A stretch of 64,000 bases of DNA, taken from contig OX457039.1 of the NCBI GenBank assembly GCA_949752735.1, positions 44,660,786-44,724,785 of the forward strand, written 5' to 3'. Numbering within the stretch: position 1 is the first letter of the stretch; each line of letters opens with the position of its first letter. The notes beneath the pieces were generated by a model. It was not told the DNA's origin, searched no databases, and saw only the letters and a list, made by a program, of their open reading frames with translations. A program made the translations under genes and the position numbers. Shown here piece by piece: positions 34,869-47,336 of this stretch. This DNA comes from Lumbricus terrestris. Taxonomy: Eukaryota > Annelida > Clitellata > Crassiclitellata > Lumbricidae.

Positions 34869-35557
34869 ATTCATGTAGCAAAGTGTTGAGATGTGTATAT
34901 TGTCATTTACCTACCCGGTATCTAGTAAAACGTACAATATTTAAACATATTTATATTTACATGCATAATTAACCACCAATTGTTCATGTATGGGATGTCA
35001 GTGCTGTCTCTGGTGCTTTCTCTCATCCTTCATGCATCATTATCAAAAGTCTTAATTCTATTTTGACTGCTATGATTCACATTTCACTACTGCAGAAGAG
35101 GAGGTTTTAAAAAATGTCAAGGATAAGAATGACCTGTCTAGTCATTGTCTATGTAATGTAATGTAGACTACATCACAATACAGTGCATGCATGTCTTCCT
35201 CTAGGGTTTACCCTTTGGGTTCACAAGCTGGTTGCAGTTTCCAGTGGCATGGGTTAAAGAGGAGCTTAACTGGTTGAGACCAGGCTCTTCACTGGGTTGC
35301 ATTTTGTTCAGTTATTATGCTCCTTTGCCAGACAGTACTTTCTACCACAAACTATATACTCTGTTCAGTAGTATTCCATAAATTATCTAATTCTTGGATT
35401 CTGGCTAACTCTCAATCAGGATACTTTTGGACTTTCAGGATATTAAGTGACATGTTAGATGATATTGTTGTCTTCCCAATCTCATTTTCTGCATTCAGTT
35501 GGTCGGGATTCAAATGCCACTTTTCCAGCTTACACATTGCTACATTTTAGTTTTTCT
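34869..35557. other. Stretch with no recognised feature
   Basis: Unique sequence. Nothing supported by frame, repeat or motif. Confidence 0.5.
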
Positions 35558-35780
35558 TCCTCGTGAATTTATATTCATTCATTCACTTGTTCTTTCATTC
35601 GTTCATTCGTTCATTCATTTATTCAGAATAGTTACATAGCACCCATCCAAGATTGAAAAGTTATCTTCTCATATGGATTTATGTTAATTAATTAATTAAT
35701 TAATCCATTCATTCATTCATTCATTCATTCATTCATTCGGATCACTTATATAGCACCCAGGGCTCCATGATTGAAACTTT
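35558..35780 (-). mobile_element. Two short LINE 3' tails with (ATTC)n
   Basis: (ATTC)n tracts at 35573-35625 and 35704-35737 are each followed by a TA-TAGCACCCA motif (CATAGCACCCATCCAAG and TATAGCACCCAGGGCTCC). This is the minus-strand orientation of the GGGTGCTATATAA-type 3' end of CR1/L2-like LINEs. Between them is a (TTAA)n run. No coding remnant remains. Confidence 0.6.
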
Positions 35781-36185
35781 TTTACGAAACGATGTATCTA
35801 AAATTTGTTTTGGCTATAAAACAACCACTTGTATTTACTCATTTGCAAATAATAAGAGCAGTAATGATCTATTAAAATTAGTAGATTACATTATGTGGTA
35901 AATAAGGTGTTTAATGAGATTCGCTTTTCGAGATCACACATGCATTTCTTTTAGGTGTTTAGGCTATATTCGATTTCTTTGTGATACTGCCAGCTAAGTT
36001 CTTGAGACAGTGCATGGTGGAAATTGGAGGCATTAGATGTGGCAATTTCTTGCTGGCTTTGCCCCCCCCCCTTCCCCGTTTTCTTGTCCAAAATCGTGTA
36101 TAGATGTATATGCTTATGTCTTAATTAGTGTTATGTTAGGAGTGCCCAGTGTCTCACCAGGTCAAAGATAGAAATTACCTTTGGT
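35781..36185. other. Stretch with no recognised feature
   Basis: Unique sequence with a short C run at 36061-36070. Confidence 0.5.
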
Positions 36186-36695
<510 letters not shown>

Positions 36696-37869
36696 ATGCT
36701 GCTTGAACACCTTGAATATCTGTTTAGCTTTTGCCCTAAATATCTTCAGTGGTTCACTTTGCTGTGTCCAAGTGTAAAGAAATGTGGATTATGTTATTTT
36801 GGTATTTGTTTGATCTGTAGCTAATTAGAAGAGTCAGTTCAGGATTATCTCCTGGTGTGGTTGTTAGTCTACCCTTTGTTCTCTTCAGGAAAGTGTGTGC
36901 ATGTAATCTTGCTTGAGATTAAGACTTACTTTTTAAGGGTTGCGAAGTTTCAGTAATTGCTATTGGAATTATTATTTTTGGTTCCTAAGGTGCAATCCGC
37001 CAATAGATTATGTAAACTTGATTCTAAGAATAGGTCTGCTATATATGGAAATGTTACACTTGTCAGGCTTAACATACTGTTCGGATATTTTTTTAATGTG
37101 GTCTGGGATGAAATGTAACCCGGATGAGAATGACTGGGAATGATAGCATTCATAACAATTATACATTATGATAAACAGCCCATAAACAGTGTTTAAATTC
37201 TCTAAACACATGTTTTCATTACAAGATGATAGGCAATATTGCCAGTTGCAGACTCTTAATGCTTGTTGATAAAGTTGAAGCCGTCATCAGAATAAAGTTC
37301 AAATAGATTTGCTTCATTCAAACTTCATTAGACTTTTTGGCATTTGCTATCACAGACAGTAGTTGCACACCAGCTTTTCACCATGACATGGAAGTAAGCA
37401 GTTGAGCTTGTTCTTCTCGTAAGTCCATCGTTTGCATGCATAAATAATAGAGGAGAAGCTCTGCTGGAAGCAATAGCACACGTTTGCGTCTTAGATCCAT
37501 TCCATTCGCTTTATTTCAGGAATTGTTAATTGTTTCTGCCTTGGTTTGCGGTTTGCAGGACGATTATTTTTTCAGAGATTACTTGCGTAAACCAAAAGTT
37601 TGATCAACTTTGAAAGTTTTAGAATATGACCCAAGCGTACTTGTAAATCATTTATCAGATGTGCAGATAGGGATTTTAAAACCATACAGTTTAATTTTAA
37701 AATCTTATTCCAACTCTGGTAATCTTTGCTTACATCCTGTGGCAACTCCATCCACCATCCACCTTAGCCATGAATCCAGGCAAGCATCATGTATTGTTAT
37801 CATAAGTTAAATCTGATCCAATTGGGATCTCTCTATTACTTGTCTTGACTTATTTTGATTACTTTTGAA
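36696..37869. other. Stretch with no recognised gene
   Basis: Unique AT- and T-rich sequence. Overlapping open frames around 36940-37211 occur on both strands without protein character. Confidence 0.5.
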
Positions 37870-37957
37870 GAAGCCGGTTCTATTCTTTATGACCAATAGA
37901 AAAACATGGAGATGAAGCCGGTTCTATTCTTTATGACCAATAGAAAAACATGGAGAT
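37870..37957. repeat. 44-bp perfect tandem duplication
   Basis: The unit starting GAAGCCGGTTCTATTCTTTA and ending AACATGGAGAT occurs twice in tandem without mismatch. Confidence 0.95.
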
Positions 37958-38289
37958 GCATGTACTATAAAAATAATTCAGGAAGTCTCTACACCATCAA
38001 ACTTACGCCGGAAGACGTTGATATTCCACTGCAGGCGTCTTATCTTCATCTTCTGACATTCTACAAGTTTCTTGCAGATAGAATGATACAATGAGTTAAG
38101 ACTGCAAGCGAATTGCCTGCTTCCGAATTGGTTTCGTTTGCTTATGCATCATGATGCCACACTGGTCGCTGCCCCCACCCCACCCCCCCACCCCACCGCA
38201 ATTTTAATAAAATTTCTGTCTTTGTGCCTGCCATGTGCACATGCTCTCCAGGGTTGATCCGTCAGCTAGGACAGGCAGAAAATTAATTT

Positions 38290-38910
38290 TGATGGTTTAT
38301 GGAATAAGATGAATAATGGCCGTCTCTATCTGTACGGTCGGCCGCCGCCCGCCTGACCGACCGACCGACCGGCCGGCGGTCGGGCACGCTGCTGCTGCTG
38401 CTGTCCTTAAGGAATTTCTCGTTGTAGTTCTTATTAAATATCGGATTAACCGTGTGTCGCTGACTCAATCCGTCGCCTGTGCTCCGCGTCTCGGCCGTGG
38501 CGCGATCCAGCGCAACCCGGGCGACGCTCCCGGCCGCCACCGTCGGCGGCAGCGACGCGAGGAGGCGGCGGCGGCGGCGGCGGCTGCACAGTTGCCAATA
38601 TTATCAATATCGTTAGGTCTCTATTGTCTCCCATCGATTGATCGCCACCACGATGGCGGCGGCGGAGGCGGCGTTCGCGGTGGCGGCGGCGTCGACGGCG
38701 GCGTTGGCGCGGAGTTGCTTATTAAGGGCGGTCGCACCATTTGCCGTCTGGTCTCGGAGCGCTGGCCCGGGCGCGCCACCGCCGACGCGGTGCAACGGCT
38801 TGTCATGTCCACTCGTACTGACACCCATTAATGCGGCCATTGTTTCGGTCGTTAATGCAGATCAATATGGATGCTCAATTATACGATGCTATGCCGTGCC
38901 ATCTAGTGGC
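38290..38910. other. CpG island-like block
   Basis: This is the strongest GC/CpG peak of the right half, with (GACC)n near 38355-38372, (GGC)n runs near 38560-38582 and 38650-38705, and (GCT)n near 38389-38403. Overlapping frames on both strands (for example 38316-38831, 171 codons) arise because GC-rich DNA lacks stops; they are rich in Ala, Arg and Gly and show no domain. 38840-38900 has homeodomain-type ATTAATG words. Candidate promoter, enhancer or alternative first exon; function not shown. Confidence 0.45.
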
Positions 38911-38961
38911 AAAAGCAATGCCAGTCGTTTACAGACGTCTCTGGCATCAACAGCTTCATTC

Positions 38962-39050
38962 CAATGTATATATATATATATATATGTGTGTATATACATT
39001 TATATTTTTATGTTATATATATGTATATATATATATTATATATACACACA
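38962..39050. repeat. AT-rich microsatellite cluster
   Basis: TATATATA, TGTGTG and TATACACACAC runs with inverted symmetry. Confidence 0.85.
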
Positions 39051-39164
39051 CAAATGGGCCATACATTTGTATAAGCTGGTAGGCCTACATGTGAACACAA
39101 GGAATTACACAATATATTTATATTAGTAATATGCACAAAATATAGTTTGCATATACATGTATGC

Positions 39165-39245
39165 ACGTGTGTGTATATATATATATATATGTAATTATGT
39201 ATGTGTATATATATATGTATGTATATACCATATATGTATATAGTT
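39165..39245. repeat. AT/GT-rich microsatellite
   Basis: GTGTGTATATATATATAT followed by TATGTATGTG-type units. Confidence 0.85.
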
Positions 39246-40983
39246 GTGATGTGTGGCTCTTATATTCTGTTTTAAGGTGTAGAACTTTGATTGACGATGT
39301 CTGTTCAGTTTGATGGATGAATATTTTTTTGTTTGGAACGCACGTCCATAGCTTTTCACGCGACCATGTCTTCTGGTCATACCAAAACCATATGCATATC
39401 ACTTCACTTTTAGATTTAAGATACAGACTGTCCTAGTCGTTCTTGTAACTGTGCCGGTTTCTTGCTGTCTCAACTACTGCAACTCACTTCTCATCAGGAT
39501 TGCCAAAATGATTCACATAGACTAATAGTAAACAAAGATCAAAATTCTCTTGCAAGTGCCATTATGAAATTATTAATTTTATTATTATTGTTATTATTAT
39601 TATTGTTATAATAATAACACTTAAATATTTATCACTGATAGCTGCAATAAAAATAATGTATAAATAAATGAATATTTGTCATGAGTTTAGTGTGTCTTCA
39701 TTTATTTGTAGGCCACATCTACATTGATGGTTTGGCATGTAAACCATCATCTGAGTATGTGGCACCATCAACAAACACAAATTCACAATGTTCCTGGTTG
39801 GCAAATCTCTAACGTCTACAGGGGTTTTTGCACTGTGCGTAGGGTTACTTTTGGGATAAGCTGCTTCCAAAGAATTGGCAAATTGCGTGTAGGTGAAAAG
39901 ATCTAGTTATCTCAAGCTTTTTGCATGGCATCATGAATCTCAAGCCAGGCATCTCCAGTTAGCTATGTCATCCAGTAACTATTGCAGCTGTAGGCATTTT
40001 TGAATCCCTAGAGCAAGTGATAAGTGAGCCTGATGCTTTGTTTACAGCTGGGTATCACTAGCTTAATGCTAGAAGTGCTGTTTTCTACACTGCTAGAGGC
40101 ATCACCATTTGGTTCAGTTTTGATCTGAGCTTGTGATTCTATTAAAACTGTGAATATGCATCAGAGGTTGATGAATCTGTCATATCAGCATGCGGCCCAT
40201 CGTTTTGCTAAAAAAATTTGCATTGCCTTTAGGAGAGGCAGCTGAAAATGTTGCCCGATATCGCTGAATGTATTACTTTCATTTTTGTTGAAAAGTTGTG
40301 TAAACTTTTTGGTGTGAACACTACTTACATTACTGTTGATCTTGCTAACCATGAATGCATGAAGTCCTTCAAAATTGATTGTTCAGTCAACTGTAAATCA
40401 CTGAAAATCGCTCACCAGATTTCGTACAAATAATATGGGAACATAAAACTCGGCGTACTAATAATTACAATAGGAAAACGAATAACAGAACCCAAACGAA
40501 ACCCTTCGTCAAAAATTGGGTTACACTTATCTTTACTTGCTCGACATTGTTACTGTTGGGTATTACACACAGATGTCCTTGCTTCTGATGATTCTAATAG
40601 AAGTATACGTTCTGTGTGTATCTAGGTTATGCCTTTTCAACATCTGATATTCCTTTTATTCATACAATTCGTTGCGACAATTAAAATATTCTAGGATTTT
40701 ATTTAAGTTACGTTGGATCTTTGCTAGCTTTCTATCAGAAATGACTGCAAAAGAAAACTGAAGACCAAGGACGAATGTTTTTTAAATATTTCAAGCATGA
40801 TGTCCAGAAAAATGTTACGAATGCATTGTTGAGTTATCTGATAAGCGATGTGGTAAACAGATTGGAGGACGCAACCCAACAAACTTTAGAAATGACTTAA
40901 GTCTTTTCACTAGACCAAGCTTACAACTCATAAAGAAAAAGACGGGCATTTAAAATTGCTGTGAAGAACAGTACTGGTCATAT
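39246..40983. other. Long stretch with no recognised gene
   Basis: A short TTATTATTATTATT run is at 39578-39605. The remaining sequence is unique, and the open frames (39724-39906, 40248-40433) are short and unlike known proteins. Confidence 0.5.
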
Positions 40984-41017
<34 letters not shown>

Positions 41018-41018
41018 G
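40984..41018. repeat. (TAAG)n microsatellite
   Basis: About eight TAAG/AAGT units. Confidence 0.95.
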
Positions 41019-41086
41019 CCTTTATTAGAACTTTTGTAGTAAGTGACGGGACTCTGGAGCAGAAATATGGTTGAGCAATGATAACC

Positions 41087-41222
41087 ATAGGCGCAACCAC
41101 CCTATGGGACCCACGGGACGCGTCCTCCCCAACTTTTGAGTGGTCCCCTAACTTTATTATTATGGTTCCCCAACTTTTAGGACGTGATTCATTATTGTCC
41201 CTCCCAACTTTTAGGACGTGAT
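41087..41222. mobile_element. hAT MITE fragment, one end
   Basis: CATAGGCGCAACCACCCTAT with following GGGACCCACGGGACGCGTCC resembles a hAT MITE terminus of the 'GGCG...GGGACGCGTCCCC' type. It is followed by repeated CCAACTTTTAGGACGTGATT blocks. No inverted partner or target duplication was found, so the copy is truncated. Confidence 0.45.
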
Positions 41223-42590
41223 TGCACTTATGATGATAACAGTAACTATAACTGAAACTTAGATTATGATAAATGAGAGGCTTTATTATTGGTAACTATA
41301 GCTGATACTAAAACTAATACTTACGTGATAGCAATTACTAATTATAACTAAAATTGTTGATTTAGGAAATATAGTAACTGAAAGTAAGGCTAAAGAGACA
41401 TCTGCAACTTTACTAAATGCCACAAGTGTTTAGGGATCATCTGATGGCATTCCCTCCTCCAGTTCAGGAATATCCATTAGAGATTTGTCTTTCATGTTTT
41501 AGGCCACAGGACTGTGAATGCATTTAGCATGATTTGGTTGTTCATTTCAAGTGAAATATTGTAAATAGAATTTATTTTCTAAGTAATTAAAATATTTTGT
41601 AATTTTTTATTGTTGTGAAATTCCTGAAGCACTAAGTTATGATAAGCAAAGCTTTTCACCATGGAAAAGGTACAGGCTCATGGAGTTGTGCATTGTTTTG
41701 TAGTAGAGGCTAAGTGACAGTTGAAGACATTGAGACAATAGACAATTATTGGCAGAACCGTTACTGCTGCTCCTATTTGATGACTCATCACTCATGTGTT
41801 GTGTTTCCATTTCAAGATATGGTTTTGTCTTAAATATTTCAAGATTTGTCATTGTGGATAATTTCCTGACCTGGTGAAGTATCTGTTTCAGTCATATAAT
41901 TGCTGAAATGTCGGTTTGCACTATGCTAATGAAATATATTGGAAATACTGGTCAGTAGGATGAACTATAATGTAACAGAGAGCATTCCAATTACAATAAA
42001 GTATGGATCGGTTGATGTGCTTCCAGATAATTTCCTGTTCCACTGGTTGTGAAGTGGTGTTAGGTCCCCAAAGCTATCAACTTGACACGGTGTATCAGTT
42101 AACACCATAGTTGTATCAAAATTTCCCACTTTTTTGTAAAAAAAGTCAGTTTTTATTTTTCTCAATTTCTTATTAGCAAAGTTATAAGAAAAAATTACTG
42201 CTGTAGATTGACATAACTTAATTAGTGTTAGCCAACTGATAAAGTTGTGCTATTTGCTGATTAAGATCAAATTTTTAAGCTTGAAAAGTATTTCAAAATG
42301 TAACAAATCAAATTATTTTCGGTTTTTTGTTGTTTTCTCCGTTTTTTAAATTTTTGGGGAATAAAACCAGGTTTTTCGGTTTTTAATTTTGTTTCTTCCG
42401 TTTTTACGTCTAAAGTTAACATGCCATTCTGCAACTGCAGTGTAGCACTAAATGGTGGCTTTTCGAACCCGATGTGAGTTAGATTAAGTTACTTACAAAT
42501 ACAATGTACATGCTCTGCGAGGTATTAGTGCAATGTCGCCTAATATGATGGAGTTGCCGTTCTGTCATTGAAACCATGCAGGAGGCAGCA
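41223..42590. other. Long stretch with no recognised gene
   Basis: Unique AT-rich sequence. 42120-42420 is T-rich with GTTTTT-type words, and 43080-43135 outside it is of similar texture. No frame, repeat or element end supported. Confidence 0.5.
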
Positions 42591-42591
42591 A

Positions 42592-42665
42592 TCCAGTCTT
42601 GTGCTGGTGCCGATTCAAACCCTTGTCCTTTGAAATGGACCAACGATGCTCTGTCTTGCTAGCTC
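42592..42665 (-). repeat. tRNA-like SINE head, minus strand
   Basis: Reverse complement gives GGGTTTGAATCGGCACC (B-box-like GGTTTGAATC) preceded by about 40 bases ending CATCGTTGGTCCATTTC and an A-box-like AGCTAGCAAGACAGAGC. The stems do not pair well, so I read it as a decayed tRNA-derived SINE rather than a tRNA gene. Confidence 0.4.
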
Positions 42666-42697
42666 CTATTTCAGCATTGTTCATAGTTTGGGACGTA

Positions 42698-42761
42698 ATG
42701 TAAGGTATCTCAAATGCATTGACTACAATATGTAAGGTATCTCAAATGCATTGACTACAAT
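42698..42761. repeat. 32-bp perfect tandem duplication
   Basis: The unit starting ATGTAAGGTATCTCAAATGC and ending TTGACTACAAT occurs twice without mismatch. Confidence 0.95.
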
Positions 42762-44486
42762 GTCTGCGCTTTGAACATTGTCGCTTTTGCGCGTGTGATA
42801 TTGGATTTCGTGAGCAATTCAACTGATCATCGGCAGATGTCGCTGTTGCCCTCTGTTGGCGTGCATAGGAAACTCATCGACAGTCTGATGAGCATGGAAG
42901 ACAGTGTATTGACGCTCACCCTGCCCTGCTTTATGCTCTTTCATCATTATCCATTTTATATACACTATACAGCCCGTTTAGCTCATTCTATCGTAAGACA
43001 GTAACCCTCTGATGACTTTGTATTAACAAGACCACACTGTCTATGGAGCTGAAAGGCATAATGTAAAAATGAAATAAAAACGAAAAAACCGACTTTTTTG
43101 GGAGAGAATAAAAAACGAAAAAACCGTTTGTTACACTTATGATTAGATCCTTCATTGAACCTATCAGTCTGATTCTGCTTCCTCTGATTTCTTACCAAAC
43201 TCTATTACAATACAATTTTGAGATTATTAAAGATTTTAAGAATATGCTGAGGAATTTTAAATGTTTTAGGTAATAGGCATTAAGTTCCTTTGTCCACTGC
43301 TAAATTTGTGCAGCCCTTTGATACTTGTATCATTGTATGAGTAAGATTATAAGACAGAATTCTTTACATCGTCAGTTTCTTTGTGTATATACCGTATGTA
43401 TATGTATTCACTGTGGCATGCAGGTCTAATGTGCATACATAATGTGACTGGCTGAGTGGGTATCATTTGTTTTCATCATATGCCTCTCAGGGGTTTCTGT
43501 CGTTAATTAGCTAAGAATATAATTTAGCACATCAAGCCTTCACGACGTCTGATCTGGGCATTTGGCAGAGTCGGCCAGCGTCAGAATCCAATTTAATTCA
43601 GTGCCAGAAAATAAACCTCATTGTATTACTGGTCGGACAACTGACTTACTGCCAGGAATGAAATGAATTTCCCGTGATGCATAGCAACCTATGGCAGTTC
43701 AAGTGTGAATGATTGCTATCTGCTATGATTATACGCGTGAATTCTAATTTCTCTTGCCCTGAAGTGAGTTGTAGTGAAATAAATTTATGCTTTGAGGGGT
43801 TACTTTAATATCCTGCGTTGTATATGTGGCTCATCATTCAACAGTTTTTCATTTCCTCATCAGTACTGTAACATCATCGGGAGTACTTGCTTAAATTAAA
43901 TGTAAGCCTACATATTTGGTGGCAGGATAAGGCTGATGCTTTGTCCTGAGTGTGTGTGTATGTGTATGTGCTTGGTTTGGGCTAAATGGTGCAGCAATAA
44001 GAGGCGTAATTGAGGTTCTTTGCTAATGTTTACTGAAATGAAGTGCACTTGCTTTATAGGAACGAGTATGCAATACACATAGCATTATGCTTCAGTACAC
44101 TGTTCATTAGGAACGAAGTACACAGTTTACATGGTATGTACTTCATTAAACTGCGAGTGTACAATATTCATAGCATATGCTTCATTGAACCATTCATATT
44201 CAGAATATTTTTTAATGAATATTATGTTATTCTTAAAGAGTAGTCTTGTTTTCTTATGAGTCGTTTAGCTCTTGATCCTTCCTTTGTTTCCATGCTTTTC
44301 TATGCTTTATATGTCTACATCGTACATAATTGAAAGTGTTCATTCTATTTGCTTTGTTACAATTATTCAATGCAACTCTTTTTGACATTTCAAACACAAC
44401 TCTATCTCTATGACATCATTGATGACACTGGGTGAGTTGGTGAGTGAAGAACCTTCTCAAGGTTCATACAGAGTAACATACTTTGG
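42762..44486. other. Long stretch with no recognised gene
   Basis: 43540-43700 is complex low-repeat sequence, possibly regulatory. No other structure supported. Confidence 0.5.
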
Positions 44487-44552
44487 GTTAGGGTCAAACC
44501 CCTGCCGTCAGCATTTAAAAAGCAAGTGTACTAACCAAGTGGCCACTCTGCC
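44487..44552 (-). repeat. tRNA-like SINE head, minus strand
   Basis: Reverse complement reads GGCAGAGTGGCCACTTGGTT (A-box-like), then about 25 bases, then GGGGTTTGACCCTAACCC (B-box-like). The spacing fits a tRNA-derived promoter of the Ser/Leu type, but the acceptor stem is absent. Confidence 0.5.
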
Positions 44553-44929
44553 TGACTGCCTCTTGTGCTTCACTTTTCCTAAGAAGCAACAATTGTTGTT
44601 TGCCATTGTTGTTGAAATGAATCAAGTGCTGTTAATGGTTTGTGGCTTCATCTCTGGAACTGGGTTAACAATTTCTCCTCATGGTGGTGACTTTGGTCGT
44701 TTGTCGGGGTGTGACGTCTGTTGCTGCTGTTGGTTAAGGATGCCCCCCACCCCCGTGGGGTCTTTAATTTTTAAAACCTAAACATCTCTCTTTTGTACTG
44801 GTTGGGTGATTTAACCCTGACTTCTCTTAGTGGAACACGCCTGACAGCCAGCCCCCTCCCTGCTCCCCTCTGTCTGTCTGTCTCTCTGTACAGCATCTAT
44901 CATTCGCAATCGCCTGAGGTTTATCTCAT

Positions 44930-45290
44930 TAAAACGGCATACGTAGTAGTTTGGTCTTTTAGCGCATCTGTGGCGTATTCTTCTTCTTCCTCCTCCGCTT
45001 CCTCCTCCTCCTCAGCTGCCCTTCGTGCATGCTTAGTGAGATGTCGTCTCAGGCTGATGCGGCCGCTGCATGGCTGGAACCAAGGAGGACAAGCCCGATT
45101 TTTAACGCAGCGTGTTAGATATTCCGATCTCGCTGTGTTGCCCGGCCACGTTTGTGATGGCGACATTTGGTTTGGAGATTTGGTCGTGCCACGCTGGGCT
45201 GTGCGATAATACATGGGCCATCCTCATGATCCTTGTTATATTCCGGCGTATCATTAACCCCGACTATCCATCTGGTCTCATTAGGTGATT
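44930..45290. other. CpG-rich, low-repeat block, possible regulatory DNA
   Basis: Contains a (TCC/TCT)n run (44980-45015) and then complex CpG-rich sequence to about 45290. Both strands are open (138 and 97 codons), and the minus frame has a SLRRHLTKHARR stretch that superficially recalls a C2H2 finger, but its cysteine spacing is wrong. Candidate regulatory segment. Confidence 0.35.
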
Positions 45291-45369
45291 ATAGGAATCC
45301 ATTATATTATGTGGGTGCTTTGCTGTGTAGGGTTCTTCACACGGCTGTATGCTGTGTGCTAGAGAGAAA

Positions 45370-45670
45370 GACATACAGACACACAGACAAACTGACAGAC
45401 ATATGCAGACAGCCATACAGACAGAAATACATACAGCCAAATATGCAGAATGGCAATTAGACTGACAGATGGACGGATAAGCAACAAGGCAGTGACAGGC
45501 TGATTTGCAGTTAAAGAATGAGGACGACAGACTGAGTTGGACGGAGACAGACATGCAGCAGGCAGGGTGGACACACGGCAACAGACAATCAGGGATAGAC
45601 TGACAGATGGATAGAGACGAAGAGAGAGGCAGACAGACAGACGGACAGACAGACAGACGGACTAACAGAT
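45370..45670. repeat. Degenerate GACAGA/ACAG-rich tract
   Basis: Scattered CAGACAGA, GACAGATGGA and ACATACAG units throughout, densest at 45628-45662. An ageing (ACAG)n microsatellite; the Leu/Ser/Cys-rich minus frames come from it. Confidence 0.8.
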
Positions 45671-45746
45671 GGAGAGTGAGTTAACTGCGAATATTAGTGA
45701 TGCTGGTGGCTGGGACATTTCCTGCCCGAGGTAGGGTTAACATTAA

Positions 45747-45852
45747 CCCTCTTACCCCGTATGGGCGCTATAGCGGCTTGGTGGTCTATGACAAATACCC
45801 GTAAGGCCGCTATAGAGGTTTCAACATATAAACCGTATCCCCGTAAGGACAT

Positions 45853-45887
<35 letters not shown>

Positions 45888-46418
45888 ATAAAAATATATA
45901 TAAATATATATATATATAAGGCCAATATATATATATATATTATAATATATATATATATATTATATATATATATATATATTATATATATTATATATAATAT
46001 AATATATATAATATATATATAATATATATATTATATATATAATATATATACATATTATATATATAATATATATATATAATATATATATATAATATGTATA
46101 TATATAATATATATATATTATATATATTATATTATATATATAATATATACATATTATATATATAATACCCAGTGGTTATCTCTACTCCCACATTTATATA
46201 TAATATATACATAATATATATAATATATATATATATTATATATATTTTATATATTTATATTATATATTATATATATATATATTATATATTATATATATAT
46301 ATATAATATATATAATATATATATAATATATATATATTATATATATTATGTATATATTATATATACAGGGCCATCGGGTGGGCGTTCCGCTTGCTGGAGG
46401 GCTATCGGGGTAAGAGGG
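45747..46418. mobile_element. piggyBac-like MITE filled with a large TA expansion
   Basis: TTAA lies on each side (45743-45746 and 46419-46422). The ends are CCCTCTTACCCCG in perfect inverted orientation, extended by partly matching bases. TTAA targets and CCC-starting ends are hallmarks of piggyBac-like elements. Inside, about 45852-46367 is almost entirely alternating A/T with one unique island near 46164-46195. The unique parts have no coding capacity. A duplication of TTAA with matching ends is good evidence for the element; the family name is inference from it. Confidence 0.85.
45852..46367. repeat. TA-rich low-complexity tract, about 500 bp
   Basis: Alternating TATATA and TATAATATA blocks with multiple self-complementary segments, inside the piggyBac-like element. 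Confidence 0.95.
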
Positions 46419-46422
46419 TTAA

Positions 46423-47199
46423 TAGCTTCCTCATCGGGCAATCGACCGATATGATGCTGCAGTTAGCTATGCCTGTTGCTTCTTATTTTCTCAAGTTGCA
46501 GGCTGCTTCCTCCTCCTGCTCAGACATGCTGCTTCTGGTCGCATTAATACAAGGCTTCTTCCTCTTAAATGATTTTCGCAGAAATTACCAATCTCATCCA
46601 AAGAGCTTTTCTTAAAATTCTTAACTTATTTTCTTGCACTCTTAGCATTACTTACTTGGTCGCAGAAAGGCTAAAATGGCTGGAATTCTGCTGACTATAA
46701 TGTCTAGTCGTCAGACACAGATTCAGTGGACTATGGACGGTAGATCTATATGATGGTGCCATTTAGGGTTTGAATCCGAGTGTCTCTCCGAAAATTGACC
46801 TTTTTTCAGGAAGTTGTGTTTGGATTCTAATACAAGACTGTATGATTGTTGGATTGCAGTTGTGCTTTATCTAACAGTTCTGTCTCTGCCTATGAGGACA
46901 CCACTTTGAACTGATCATCATCATTAGATCCTGATGCCTGTCATGTGGGTGGGTGGGGGGGGCTGATGGATATGAAGAAACGATCTCCATTGTCCTCTGT
47001 CAAGTTCCTTGCTCCCTTTAGTGCTTGTCCTTGGTCCTCATTTATACTATCTACCTAGCATAGTCTTGATCTACCTTTGTTTCTTTTTCCTTTGAATCTT
47101 GCATGCTGTGCATTTTTTTGTACTTCTGTCATCTTGCGTTCTCTAGAGCTGCTTGTCCAAAACTCTCAGAGTCTTTGTTGAACGGCTTTGTCTGGCGAA
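46423..47199. other. Stretch with no recognised gene; weak B-box-like motif at about 46768-46782
   Basis: GGGTTTGAATCCGAG near 46768 resembles a tRNA B box, and GGACGGTAGATC upstream is a weak A box, so a very decayed tRNA-SINE is possible. Nothing else recognised. Confidence 0.35.
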
Positions 47200-47336
47200 G
47201 TTGTTTGGATTCCTAATCTTGTCTAATATGTCAGCATTTCTTACTTTCTATTGTCTTGGATACCTAATCTTGTGCTTCTTACTTTCTATAGTCTTGGATA
47301 CGTAATCTTGTGTTTCTTATTTTCTATTGTCTTGAA
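47200..47336. repeat. 38-bp tandem repeat, three to four copies
   Basis: TTCTTACTTTCTATTGTCTT units start at 47238, 47276 and 47314, each followed by GGATACCTAATCTTGTG variants. A partial copy precedes at about 47210. Confidence 0.9.

Noticed and set aside
38316..38831. A 171-codon Arg/Ala/Gly-rich frame
   Set aside because: GC-rich island with open frames on both strands; no recognisable domain and composition follows the triplet runs.
44921..45214. Minus-strand frame with SLRRHLTKHARR, considered as a C2H2 zinc finger
   Set aside because: Cysteine spacing before the histidines does not fit C2H2, and the Glu-rich rest comes from a (TCC)n run.
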